64,000 nucleotides of DNA, taken from NCBI GenBank assembly GCA_003243445.1, contig QFQQ01000005.1, positions 62,001 through 126,000 on the forward strand. The letters are read 5' to 3'. Numbering within the stretch: the stretch's first letter is position 1; each line of letters begins with the position of its first letter. Source of the stretch: Citrobacter freundii (GTDB lineage: Bacteria; Bacteroidota; Bacteroidia; Chitinophagales; Chitinophagaceae). The notes below the pieces were generated by a model. The model saw only the letters and a list, made by a program, of their open reading frames with translations. It was not told the DNA's origin and did not search any database. Shown piece by piece: positions 7,446 to 15,671 of this stretch. The translations under genes were made by a program, and so were the position numbers.

Positions 7446-7922
7446 ATGACTTTTTTTAATGATTGTACCACCATCGAAGAAGTGAAAGCCAAATACAAGC
7501 AATTGGCTAAACAGCATCATCCGGACATGGGAGGAAATACCGAAACCATGCAGGCAATAAACCGGGAATATGCTTTTGCCTCTGCAAGAATCACGAAAGG
7601 CGCAGGTCTGAGCGATCAGGAAACCGAAGATCAGCTACGATTTTCGGAAGAATACCGCCGGGTGATCGAGGCGATTATCCATCTGCCGGGCATCATAATA
7701 GAATTGGTCGGTGCCTGGGTTTGGGTGACGGGTAATACCTATTCAGTGAAGGCAGAATTGAAAGCTGCCGGGCTATTTTTCGCAGCCAAGAAACAAGCAT
7801 GGTATTACCGCTCTGAGGCATATAAAACGAGAGGAACAGGAAAGTCATTGGATGAGATTAAAAGCAAATACGGCAGCGAACGGATCAATGGCAAACGGTT
7901 TCGCAAGGAAATAAATAGTTAA
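7446..7922 (+). CDS. J-domain protein of mobile element
   Basis: A 158-residue protein. The first 60 residues form a short J-domain: EEVKAKYKQLAKQHHPDMGG contains the HPD tripeptide (25-27) that stimulates Hsp70 ATPase. The remainder has AWVWVTGNTYSVKAELKAAG and a FFAAKKQAWYYRSEAY block, a small beta-rich domain found after J-domains in mobile-element proteins. It probably recruits host DnaK to element replication or transfer complexes; this is inference. It lies 54 bp after ssb. Confidence 0.8.
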   Translation: MTFFNDCTTIEEVKAKYKQLAKQHHPDMGGNTETMQAINREYAFASARITKGAGLSDQETEDQLRFSEEYRRVIEAIIHLPGIIIELVGAWVWVTGNTYSVKAELKAAGLFFAAKKQAWYYRSEAYKTRGTGKSLDEIKSKYGSERINGKRFRKEINS

Positions 7923-7940
7923 TCCATAAAACTTATTCAA

Positions 7941-8378
7941 ATGAAAAAAATTAATAATTGGGCGGCAGAAATATTCTGCCGCTTGCTGGAAAAGTTGGTT
8001 GATCGAAACAGTTATTTAAAGTTGGAGTTGCCTTCTTTTGAACCGTTATACCTTGAACGGATTCAGGAGAATCTGATTACTCCATTCGGTATCGGTGAGG
8101 TGTATAGTCTTATGCACACGTACACCCTCAACGGTGACATGATGCGCGATCCTGAAATGTGTTTCATCGTGGTAGATCGGAGGGCGCATGAAAAGGAGTA
8201 TCATCGAATCGGCATTTATCCGCAGCTTTTCCGACAGGACAATATCGGGCTGTACGAAGAAAGCATCTTGATAGAAAGCGATGAAGTATCCACGATCTTA
8301 TACAAAACGCAACACGAGCATGTCGCTTTTGCAAACGACTGGTTGAATAATATTTCCGACCAAGGATACTTAGACTGA
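7941..8378 (+). CDS. DUF6908 family protein
   Basis: A 145-residue protein whose central block YSLMHTYTLNGDMMRDPEM matches the core of DUF6908, a family known mainly from plasmids, phages and integrative elements. No catalytic motif is evident. It is 18 bp downstream of the J-domain gene, consistent with one operon. Function is unknown; the DUF assignment is by recalled motif only. Confidence 0.65.
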   Translation: MKKINNWAAEIFCRLLEKLVDRNSYLKLELPSFEPLYLERIQENLITPFGIGEVYSLMHTYTLNGDMMRDPEMCFIVVDRRAHEKEYHRIGIYPQLFRQDNIGLYEESILIESDEVSTILYKTQHEHVAFANDWLNNISDQGYLD

Positions 8379-8409
8379 CCGTCAATTCTTAACTAATTAA
8401 CCTATTACT

Positions 8410-8658
8410 ATGAATTTTATAGATGTAAAAATTACTGTTTGGAATCGCTTGCATTTTGATGATGTCGTACATATGCCGGGACTGGTTGAACTAATCAACG
8501 AATCCGGGATTCAACAGGTAACTGATCCCGACTTGGGATATCTGGAAGATGAAGTTTTGCAGGATACAGAGCGCACTGTTCTCGTTAGTGATAATTGGAA
8601 GCTATCAACAATTCAGGTTTATGAAGCGGGACAGTTGATCTGGCAAAATGGGGAATAA
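8410..8658 (+). CDS. Hypothetical small acidic protein
   Basis: An 82-residue acidic ORF (many Asp/Glu, e.g. DPDLGYLEDEVLQDTERTVL), preceded by a short gap after the DUF6908 gene and followed by the ParB-like gene. It has no recognised domain or signal peptide. Coding is supported by orientation, spacing and amino-acid composition. Small acidic proteins in such operons sometimes act as DNA mimics (antirestriction), but nothing here proves it. Confidence 0.6.
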   Translation: MNFIDVKITVWNRLHFDDVVHMPGLVELINESGIQQVTDPDLGYLEDEVLQDTERTVLVSDNWKLSTIQVYEAGQLIWQNGE

Positions 8659-8707
8659 TAAATAACATCAAACCGGGGGCGCAGCCGTTCAAGGAGCGCT
8701 TTTTCTT

Positions 8708-10540
8708 ATGGCACATTCAACAATCAAACATAAGGCTAGAAAGACCGGAAAATTCGTTGAGGAAACTCCGAATTCCGTTCTTGATCGCTGGATTAAAGAT
8801 GCTGAGCATAAAGTTGTTCCTGTGGATCAGATTTCTTTTAGCCAGCTGAATTACCGCAAGATCATGGCCGAAGAAGCCCTAAAAGCGTTTGCGTTGGAAC
8901 TTGCGCAGCATGGCATTATTTCGCCGCTTTTAGTTCGAAAACTTCAAGATGATAACTATGAGTTAGTAGCGGGAGAAAGGAGGTTAAGAGCAGCTAAAAT
9001 AGCCGGGATCGACACAGTTCCTGTGTTGATCGCCATATTGACAGATGATCAGGTAATAGAATTGCAGCTTTCTGAAAACCTTCAACGGGAAAATCCCCAT
9101 CCGCTTCATGAGGCACAGGCAATCGGAGCGATGCAAATGACCGGAAAAACAATCGCAGAAATAGCCACACGATTGGGCAGAAAACCCTCATTCGTGTATA
9201 GTCGTCTGCGCCTCCTGCAATTGATCGAATCGTTTCAGGAAATGCTGTTCGCTGAGAAAATATCTCTAAACGATAGCTATCAGATTGCCGGACTGTCAGC
9301 AGCTTCCCAGACGGAGCTATTTGAAGCAAGGTGTACTGATTGGAAGAAGCAAAAGCATTTTCAACTCGGTAATTTGGATTACTTCTTATATCAATATCAG
9401 TATGATCTCAAGCGTTCGCCGTTCAATACGAAAGACAAAACACTGCTGCCAGAAGTTGGGGCGTGTACCAATTGCCAATATAACAGCGCTACATTGAAAA
9501 CGTTGTTTCCGGAGGAAGCAAAACAGGCTGTTTGCCGCAATAAAGAATGTTATGCGGCGAAATGTAATGCGCATATTAATTTATCGGTGACGAACGCTTT
9601 ATTAACATATCAGCCCGTTGCATGGTTATTCCGTAATGAAATGCCTGAACAATACCTGTCAATTATTGAAAGCAGACCCGAATCAGGGGACATGCCGCGG
9701 CACAATGTATGTGAAATCACCGTCATTGAAGAACCTGATGCGCCTGATGAAAGTGATTATATGTATGAATATGATGAAGATAATGACGAAGGGCAAAAGA
9801 TAGACGAAAGCGAATGGGCAGCAGTGCAGCAAGAATATCAGAATGCGATAGAAAACTATTTACTTCACGTGAGTAGCGGTCATTATCAGGTAGGTCTGTT
9901 GTTAAGCAAGAATGGCGTTAAGCCGGTGTACTTCAATCTGGAAAAGCCGCAAATAGTTGCACGGCAAAACGGCGCAGTTTCTGCGAAACAAGTGCAGGAG
10001 GCAATTAAATCTGGCACTATAACGCCTGAGTTATTGAGGGCAGAAATTGAACGGCTAAAACAGCGCGAAAAACGGAATGCTGAACTTGATAGGGAAAAGG
10101 TTCAATTGCAGGTGCATGAGTTGTTTTCAGAAAAGGGGACAGATAAATCGGTCTTAAAAAAAGCAACTTTGGCCGACCTGAATGCCGCAAAATTTTTGCT
10201 GTATGATCGATTGAGTTCAGCCGGTCAACATCTCGTTGACAAATGGCTTTTCCCAAACAGGAAAGACGTTTACCGGGTGAAAAACGAGGATTTTTATAAG
10301 CGAATTTCGGAAATGAAACCGGAGGAATTTACCGCGCTGATCCGTATCGCTATTGCCGATAAATCGGAGAGCAAATATCCCTCCCAGGCGGCTGGCTATT
10401 TCCTCTATAAGACTGCGGAAGAAGCCGGTTTACCGGTTGCGGCAGTTGAGCTGTCTCAGTCCGCAAAGGCGAAAGAAAGGGGGGAGAAGTTATCTGTGAG
10501 AGTGACCGAGATAGAACGGAAAATTAAACAGATCAAATAG
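8708..10540 (+). CDS. ParB/RepB/Spo0J-type partition-like protein, long form
   Basis: A 610-residue protein. Residues 36-110 form the ParB N-terminal nucleotide-binding fold with GERRLRAAK (89-97, box II) and LSENLQRENPHPLHEA (box III). A helix-turn-helix region follows (TIAEIATRLGRKPSFVYSRLRLL). A four-cysteine cluster (GACTNCQY then VCRNKECY) near 240-280 may bind zinc. The last 300 residues are charged and helical, with an acidic DAPDESDYMYEYDEDND stretch. This long architecture belongs to plasmid/ICE ParB-like proteins of Bacteroidota; it may load at a centromere or regulate the element. No ParA is encoded nearby. A strong terminator follows. Confidence 0.85.
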   Translation: MAHSTIKHKARKTGKFVEETPNSVLDRWIKDAEHKVVPVDQISFSQLNYRKIMAEEALKAFALELAQHGIISPLLVRKLQDDNYELVAGERRLRAAKIAGIDTVPVLIAILTDDQVIELQLSENLQRENPHPLHEAQAIGAMQMTGKTIAEIATRLGRKPSFVYSRLRLLQLIESFQEMLFAEKISLNDSYQIAGLSAASQTELFEARCTDWKKQKHFQLGNLDYFLYQYQYDLKRSPFNTKDKTLLPEVGACTNCQYNSATLKTLFPEEAKQAVCRNKECYAAKCNAHINLSVTNALLTYQPVAWLFRNEMPEQYLSIIESRPESGDMPRHNVCEITVIEEPDAPDESDYMYEYDEDNDEGQKIDESEWAAVQQEYQNAIENYLLHVSSGHYQVGLLLSKNGVKPVYFNLEKPQIVARQNGAVSAKQVQEAIKSGTITPELLRAEIERLKQREKRNAELDREKVQLQVHELFSEKGTDKSVLKKATLADLNAAKFLLYDRLSSAGQHLVDKWLFPNRKDVYRVKNEDFYKRISEMKPEEFTALIRIAIADKSESKYPSQAAGYFLYKTAEEAGLPVAAVELSQSAKAKERGEKLSVRVTEIERKIKQIK

Positions 10541-10561
10541 TTTTTGAGGTTGATGAATTGA

Positions 10562-10591
10562 AAAATGGGCTGCGGTTTTGCAGCCCATTTT
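10562..10591 (+). terminator. Rho-independent terminator after ParB-like gene
   Basis: A 12-bp perfect stem (AAAATGGGCTGC/GCAGCCCATTTT) with loop GGTTTT, followed by more T residues. It lies 21 bp after the parB-like stop and ends the plus-strand operon. The A/T-rich arms would also work for the convergent small gene at 10628-10903. Confidence 0.85.
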
Positions 10592-10627
10592 TTTGCTTGG
10601 CAGGAGTTAATACCGTCTCTGCGTTGC

Positions 10628-10903
10628 TCAGAAACTTTTCAGTTTTTCATGCATGTCAATCAATCCACCTTTGGCTAGTAGGTCTGAAGATAGCGTTAGT
10701 ACCTCTTGCTTCTCTTCTTCCGTAATTCCTTCCAGCAGGCTGACATTTTTTTCTGTGTCGGTACTTAATCCTCGTTCAACAAGTTGATGAAGTAATAGCA
10801 GGGTTTTCCGTGTCGCCTGCCCTTGTAGCTTGATCTTTTCAGTCATTCCCGGAGCGCTCAAAATGGTTTCAAATAGCTTCCGGGAATCAGTTTTTGTTAG
10901 CAT
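10628..10903 (-). CDS. Hypothetical helical protein
   Basis: A 91-residue protein predicted all-helical and charged (GMTEKIKLQGQATRKTLLLLHQLVERGL; EGITEEEKQEVLTLSSDLLAKGG; quoted in parts). The ATG at 10903 is preferred over the upstream GTG at 10921. No domain was recognised. It is the only minus-strand gene within the mobilization module, between the ParB-like and relaxosome genes. A small regulator of transfer or an antitoxin-like protein is possible. Confidence 0.5.
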   Translation of the reverse strand: MLTKTDSRKLFETILSAPGMTEKIKLQGQATRKTLLLLHQLVERGLSTDTEKNVSLLEGITEEEKQEVLTLSSDLLAKGGLIDMHEKLKSF

Positions 10904-11149
10904 AAAGTTTGATTTAGTCACTGTTCTTTTTCACGTATTAAAAGTAGTAAGTATTAGCGGTGACAGGTTATCCAGAATTTGGATGAGTGAGCGAATCGCT
11001 TTTTTGCAATAGTATATTCGATGTAGATCGCTAAGAGATTTCGCGAGAGGGAGGGGTTTGCATCATAGCAAACGGCTAGATGTACGATTGTAATACAATC
11101 GGTAAAACCTTTCGCTCCGGAGTCGCTTCGGTGAGTAAGAAAAGTGTGA
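10904..11149. other. Candidate oriT / control region upstream of relaxosome genes
   Basis: A 246-bp gap rich in inverted repeats: AGCG-AAT-CGCT near 10987-10997, GTTTGC/GCAAAC at 11056-11061 and 11068-11073 (6-nt loop), and the perfect 17-bp palindrome CGATTGTAATACAATCG at 11085-11101. A GC-rich CTCCGGAG lies at about 11115-11122. In mobilizable elements the transfer origin is commonly just upstream of the relaxosome genes, with inverted repeats beside the nick site. The nick itself cannot be identified by eye. Confidence 0.5.
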
Positions 11150-11551
11150 ATGATTATGAAACAGCATGATTTACAAAGGATGACCAGGCACGTTCGTGTC
11201 CGGCTGACTGAGAGAGAATATGAGCAATTAAATACCGCGTTTAAGCGCACTACAAAGCGGAAGTTAAGTGAGTACATCCGTGCCTTGCTGCTGGGTAGAC
11301 CGGTTACGATCTACACTCGAAATCGCTCCCTTGATGAACTCATGCCGGTGCTGTTGCAACTGAGAAAAGAGTTGTCTGCGATCGGGAATAATTACAACCA
11401 GGCAGTACATAAACTTCATACGTTGAGCCGCTCCCCGGACGCCGTGAACTGGGCAAAAAACACCGAACACTATCATCAGCTTTTTGAGGAAAAACAGGCA
11501 GAGATCAGTCGCCAGATCAGCCGGTGTTCAGATCAATGGTTGCACGGATAA
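11150..11551 (+). CDS. Relaxosome accessory protein (MobC-like)
   Basis: A 133-residue protein with an N-terminal ribbon-helix-helix-like region (TRHVRVRLTEREYEQLNTAF) and the LSEYIRALLLGRPV and LRKELSAIGNNYNQAVHKLH blocks diagnostic of plasmid mobilization relaxosome proteins (MobC/BmgB type). It binds oriT and helps the relaxase nick. The relaxase start lies inside its 3' end, so the two are translationally coupled. Either ATG at 11150 or 11156 may be used. Confidence 0.88.
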   Translation: MIMKQHDLQRMTRHVRVRLTEREYEQLNTAFKRTTKRKLSEYIRALLLGRPVTIYTRNRSLDELMPVLLQLRKELSAIGNNYNQAVHKLHTLSRSPDAVNWAKNTEHYHQLFEEKQAEISRQISRCSDQWLHG

Positions 11552-12795
11552 AGCCGGGAAAGAACATCCGGCGGATGCTGCAATACAATGAGCAAAAGTG
11601 CGCTCAGGGAAAGGCCAAATTTCTGTCAGCTGAGAATTTTTTGAAAGAGGTTAATGAACTGCAATGGAAGGATAAGATCGGCTGCTTTCAAAAGTTGCAG
11701 GCGTTGAACGAACGGACTAAAACCAATGCACTGCATATCTTTTTGAGTTTTGATCCGTCAGAAAGAATTGCAGAAAAGACTCAGCGTGAAATTGCACGGC
11801 GATACATGGAAGGGATTGGATTTGGTGATCAGCCTTACCTGGTTTACCGGCATGATGATGCGGGACACCCTCACCTTCATATTGTCACCACGAACATTCG
11901 GGTGGACAGTAGTCGTATTGAATTGCACAACCTCGGGCGAAACGCATCAGCCAGAACGAGGAAGCAGGTGGAGGAAGAGTTTAGACTCGTAAAAGCAGAC
12001 GGACACCAGCAGGAGCAAACAGGTTTGTTGTCCGTCGCAAGGCAAAAAGCGCAGTTTGGAAAACGGCCCACTAAATCGGAAATCACCCGGGTGTTAGGCT
12101 TGGTGATAGACGAATACAAATACAGTTCGCTGGAGGAATTGAATGCGATACTGGCACTTTATAATGTTGTGGCAGACCGGGGAAGTCCTGGCAGTAAAAT
12201 GTTCGAGGAGGGAGGATTGGTGTATCAGATCACCGATGATGAAGGACATAAACTCAGCACGAGTATTAAAGCCAGTGCGCTCGCGATGAAGCCTACTATG
12301 AAGAGCTTACAGGAAAAAATCAAGCTTAATGAAGCGTTGAAAAAGCCGCTTGCAAAACGAGTCAGGAGTGCCATCGATTTCGCGCTGTTAAAAAGGAAAA
12401 CGCCTGATCTGAATTACCTGACGCAGGCGTTGGCAAAGCAACAGATACAAGTGATGTTCAGGCAAACGAGCGAAGGATTTATTTACGGATTAACATTCAT
12501 TGATCATCAGTCGAAAGCAGTGTTCAACGGAAGTGAATTGGGCAAAAAATACGGTGCGAAGATGGTTCTGGACCGCTGTCAGGTACCGATCTGGAAACGA
12601 CCGACTACCCCACACCGGCAAAGTGTGCTGTTGCCATCGCTTCGCTCCCTTGATTTGCTAACGTTAATCCTGGATTTGGGACGAATAGTTACAACGCTGA
12701 TTATTCCTGATGACTACAACAAAACATTTATAGTGGGGGCGCATTCTTACCCTCACAGGAAAACGAGGAAAAGAAAGAAGAGATTGAAAAAGTGA
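11536..12795 (+). CDS. Relaxase / mobilization nuclease (MobA/VirD2 family)
   Basis: A 419-residue relaxase. The start MVARIKPGKNIRRML at ATG 11536 is typical of Bacteroidota relaxases (the frame also opens with GTG at 11524). The likely catalytic tyrosine is in MLQYNEQK (Tyr17). The metal-binding three-histidine motif is HDDAGHPHLHIV (His111, 113 and 115). It would nick oriT and stay attached to the 5' end during transfer. It overlaps the MobC-like gene by 16 bp and is followed 3 bp later by the coupling protein gene. The basic tail (RKTRKRKKRLKK) may help DNA binding. Confidence 0.92.
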   Translation: MVARIKPGKNIRRMLQYNEQKCAQGKAKFLSAENFLKEVNELQWKDKIGCFQKLQALNERTKTNALHIFLSFDPSERIAEKTQREIARRYMEGIGFGDQPYLVYRHDDAGHPHLHIVTTNIRVDSSRIELHNLGRNASARTRKQVEEEFRLVKADGHQQEQTGLLSVARQKAQFGKRPTKSEITRVLGLVIDEYKYSSLEELNAILALYNVVADRGSPGSKMFEEGGLVYQITDDEGHKLSTSIKASALAMKPTMKSLQEKIKLNEALKKPLAKRVRSAIDFALLKRKTPDLNYLTQALAKQQIQVMFRQTSEGFIYGLTFIDHQSKAVFNGSELGKKYGAKMVLDRCQVPIWKRPTTPHRQSVLLPSLRSLDLLTLILDLGRIVTTLIIPDDYNKTFIVGAHSYPHRKTRKRKKRLKK

Positions 12796-12798
12796 GGT

Positions 12799-14778
12799 AT
12801 GAATACAGGAGAGAATGAGCAGGCGCTGCGTAAGATCATGGATCTGACAAGACTCGCAAGTGTGCTGATCTTAGGCGTACATTTTTACTATGAGTGTTAC
12901 CGTTTTTTTGCTGAACTGGGGTGGCAAACGGAGCTGACAGATCGCATTCTGATGAACCTGATGCAGACGGGGTTGTTTAGTAGGTTCGCTTATGCAAAAG
13001 CGATGGCGTTGGTATTGCTGATTGTCTCCCTGTTAGGTGTGAAAGGAAAAAAACAAGAAAAGCTGCGAACCAAGACAGCCATCTGTTACTTGCTGGCAGG
13101 GTTGCTTTTGTTCTGGTGCGCTGGTGCATTATTTCGGTTTCAGTTGAGTTCAGCGGTGCTAACCTGGTGCTACTCCGCTGCGACAAGCATTGGATTTCTA
13201 CTAACCCTTACTGGGGGTGTTTACTTGTCTCGGATCATCCGCGTACACCTGAATGATAAGGATATTTTCAACCACGAAAATGAAACCTTCCCACAGGAAG
13301 AAAGGTTGTTGGAAAACGAATACTCCATCAACCTTCCCGCAGAATATTATCTGAAAGGAAAGAAGCGAAAGAGCTGGATCAATATCATTAATCCGTTCCG
13401 GGGAGTGCTTGTAATGGGTACACCGGGTTCAGGTAAAAGTTATTTTTTTATTGAGCATGTGATCCGCCAGCATATTCGGAAGGGGTTTGCAATGCTGGTT
13501 TATGACTTCAAATTTGATGACCTGTCACGGATTGCTTACAACACATGGTTGCAAAACCAAGCAGCTTATAAGAACCCCGCCAAATGTTACTTCATCGATT
13601 TTGAGCGAATCATCCATCGCTGTAATCCATTGGAACCTGCTTCCATGAATGACATCACAGATGCAGCTGAAGCAGCCCGTACAATTTTGCTGGGTTTAAA
13701 TCGTGAATGGATCAAAAAACAGGGCGATTTCTTTGTTGAATCACCAATCAACTTTCTCACAGCAATCATTTGGTATCTCCGTAAATATAACGATGGAGAA
13801 TTTTGCACGTTGCCGCATGTGATTGAACTGATGCAGGTGGATTATGACCGATTGTTTACTATCCTGCGGACAGAAAAAGAAATTGAAGCACTTATTAATC
13901 CATTTGTATCTGCATATCTCAATGATGTGATGGAACAACTCGAAGGCCAGATCGCGGCAGCCAAGATCTCCATGGCGCGGCTAGTATCTCCACAACTTTA
14001 TTACGTCATGTCGGGAAATGACTTTACACTTGATATCAATAATCCCGAAGACCCCAAAATCGTTTGTCTAGGAAATAATCCACAAAAGCAGCAGGTCTAC
14101 GGTGCAGTGCTTTCGTTATATGTTTCCAGGTTGATCAAGACCGTCAACAAAAAAGGAAAGCTGAAATGCAGTTTGGTTTTTGATGAATTCCCGACGATTT
14201 ATCTGAACAACATTGATAGTCTCATTGCTACTGCCCGCAGTAACCTGGTCGCTACAACACTGGGGATACAGGATTTCAGCCAACTTAAGAAAGATTATGG
14301 AAAAGATCAGGCAGATGTGATCTTGAATATTACAGGAAATGTGGTATCAGGACAGGTTAATGGAGAAACAGCAAAGCAGTTATCCGAAAGGTTTGGAAAG
14401 ATCATGCAGGATCGTACAAGCCTTTCAATCAATCGAACAGATACGTCTGTGAGCAAATCCAAGCAATTGGACGCAGCCATTCCTCCGTCGAGAATCTCAT
14501 CGTTAAGCTCAGGAGCGTTCGTAGGCATGATTGCGGATGAACCTAAGCAGCGGATTGGACTTAAAAGTTTTCATGCGAATATTTTACAGCCCGTTTTACG
14601 ACAGGATATAAAGGAATCCGTAGTTTCTGACGAAAAATCAGGGGAGAAACGGCCTGATGAACTTACGATTAGATCGGTATATACGCAATTAAAAAAAGAA
14701 GTCGAAGATTTGGTCGATGCCGAAATTGAGAGGATTTTAGCAGATCCAATTCTTGCAAGCGGGCTGATCAAAAAATAA
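12799..14778 (+). CDS. Type IV coupling protein (VirD4/TraG-like, YWFCY type)
   Basis: A 659-residue membrane-anchored ATPase. Four hydrophobic segments fall in residues 18-145. Walker A is GTPGSGKS at 207-214; Walker B is LVFDEFPTIY; the TraG/VirD4 C-terminal motif is VATTLGIQDFSQLKKDYG. It links the relaxosome to a secretion channel and energises DNA export. Because no TraG-type channel genes are encoded here, the element must borrow a channel from a co-resident conjugative element. It is last in the mobilization operon, 3 bp after the relaxase. Confidence 0.92.
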   Translation: MNTGENEQALRKIMDLTRLASVLILGVHFYYECYRFFAELGWQTELTDRILMNLMQTGLFSRFAYAKAMALVLLIVSLLGVKGKKQEKLRTKTAICYLLAGLLLFWCAGALFRFQLSSAVLTWCYSAATSIGFLLTLTGGVYLSRIIRVHLNDKDIFNHENETFPQEERLLENEYSINLPAEYYLKGKKRKSWINIINPFRGVLVMGTPGSGKSYFFIEHVIRQHIRKGFAMLVYDFKFDDLSRIAYNTWLQNQAAYKNPAKCYFIDFERIIHRCNPLEPASMNDITDAAEAARTILLGLNREWIKKQGDFFVESPINFLTAIIWYLRKYNDGEFCTLPHVIELMQVDYDRLFTILRTEKEIEALINPFVSAYLNDVMEQLEGQIAAAKISMARLVSPQLYYVMSGNDFTLDINNPEDPKIVCLGNNPQKQQVYGAVLSLYVSRLIKTVNKKGKLKCSLVFDEFPTIYLNNIDSLIATARSNLVATTLGIQDFSQLKKDYGKDQADVILNITGNVVSGQVNGETAKQLSERFGKIMQDRTSLSINRTDTSVSKSKQLDAAIPPSRISSLSSGAFVGMIADEPKQRIGLKSFHANILQPVLRQDIKESVVSDEKSGEKRPDELTIRSVYTQLKKEVEDLVDAEIERILADPILASGLIKK

Positions 14779-14895
14779 GAATTAAATGGTGAGGACGTGT
14801 AAATAAATTTAATCAATAAGCTCATTGATGCTGCGAAAGTGGTGTCTGATGCTTATTGCTAAATTTCGATACCCATGTGAGCTTAACTTCCTGAA

Positions 14896-15270
14896 ATGTT
14901 AAATGCAATTAGTTATACCCGGACCTCACAAGACGAAGATAATGATCAGATAGTGTTCCAGGAATTGGCAATACAAAAATGGGTGGTTGCGAACAAAGTA
15001 CAGCTGATTAGTTCTTTTTCTGACACTGGTTATAGCGATGAGACCTTGGATCGGCCTTCTTTTAAGCAGATGCAGGAATTCATGGCCAATCATCATTTAG
15101 ACATCGACCTGTTGTTGGTGTTAAGTCCAGATAGACTTGGTTATTGTACCGAGGAGATTTTTCCATTCTTAATACATGCAAACGAAGAATTGCAGATCCA
15201 ATTGATGCGAGTGGATTACGAATCGTTGAAAGTTGATCCTCCTGATAAGCGAAAAGGCTTTTGGTATTAA
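14896..15270 (+). pseudogene. Truncated serine recombinase, N-terminal domain
   Basis: A 124-residue ORF matching the start of a resolvase/invertase catalytic domain: AISYTRTSQDEDNDQ carries the nucleophile serine, then SDTGYSDETLDRPSFKQM and LLVLSPDRLGY. It stops before the long E-helix and the whole DNA-binding domain, so it cannot recombine DNA by itself. Two more partial copies lie at 20328-20520 and 20686-20805, across the first defence block. It may be a remnant of the integration or resolution system of the mobile element. Confidence 0.75.
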
Positions 15271-15384
15271 ATAGGATGAATCACGATCTGGAATAGGCAG
15301 GTACGCATTCTTGGTATGCTAATCGATAAGGGTGCTATGCTTTGTTAATACAGTCAGCAAAACAAAAGTTCTCCTCTTTTTAGA

Positions 15385-15507
15385 CTATTTGGATTCATGA
15401 TTAAAAAGGTGGCGGTGTAATGAATCGAGTAATGCCTGCTCAAACCCAGGAGTATTAAACTCGCCTAATACCATTTTATATTCAGGTATCCATTTAATAA
15501 GGTTCCT
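15385..15507 (-). pseudogene. Unidentified C-terminal gene remnant
   Basis: A 40-residue minus-strand frame ending in a TAG reads RNLIKWIPEYKMVLGEF and NTPGFEQALLDSLHRHLF, protein-like composition without a proper start; stop codons precede it. It looks like the tail of a decayed gene. Family unknown. Confidence 0.35.
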
Positions 15508-15641
15508 TCATTATCAACCTGAGCAAGATTACCAAATTATTCGGAAATATAACAGTGCTCAGCAAAGCTACCGAGGTGCCGCTGGGCAAAAGCTATCGGG
15601 AAGATTTTATAAAAGCTGTGGAAAGCGGCAATCCTGGTTAA
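15501..15641 (+). pseudogene. Unidentified C-terminal gene remnant (plus strand)
   Basis: A 46-residue open frame after two in-frame stops reads GSFIINLSKITKLFGNITVL and SKATEVPLGKSYREDFIKAV, ending in TAA. It has no start codon or ribosome-binding site. Composition is coding-like. It is probably debris from an earlier insertion beside the truncated recombinase. Confidence 0.35.
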
Positions 15642-15653
15642 GCTTTTCCACAG
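15616..15653 (-). terminator. Hairpin downstream of the 404-residue gene
   Basis: CTGTGGAAA (15616-15624) and TTTCCACAG (15645-15653) form a perfect 9-bp inverted repeat starting 19 bp after the stop of the minus-strand gene at 15672. A/T-rich sequence follows on the minus strand. Probable terminator, though without a clean T-run. Confidence 0.4.
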
Positions 15654-15671
15654 ATCACTTTCCTGTACCTT

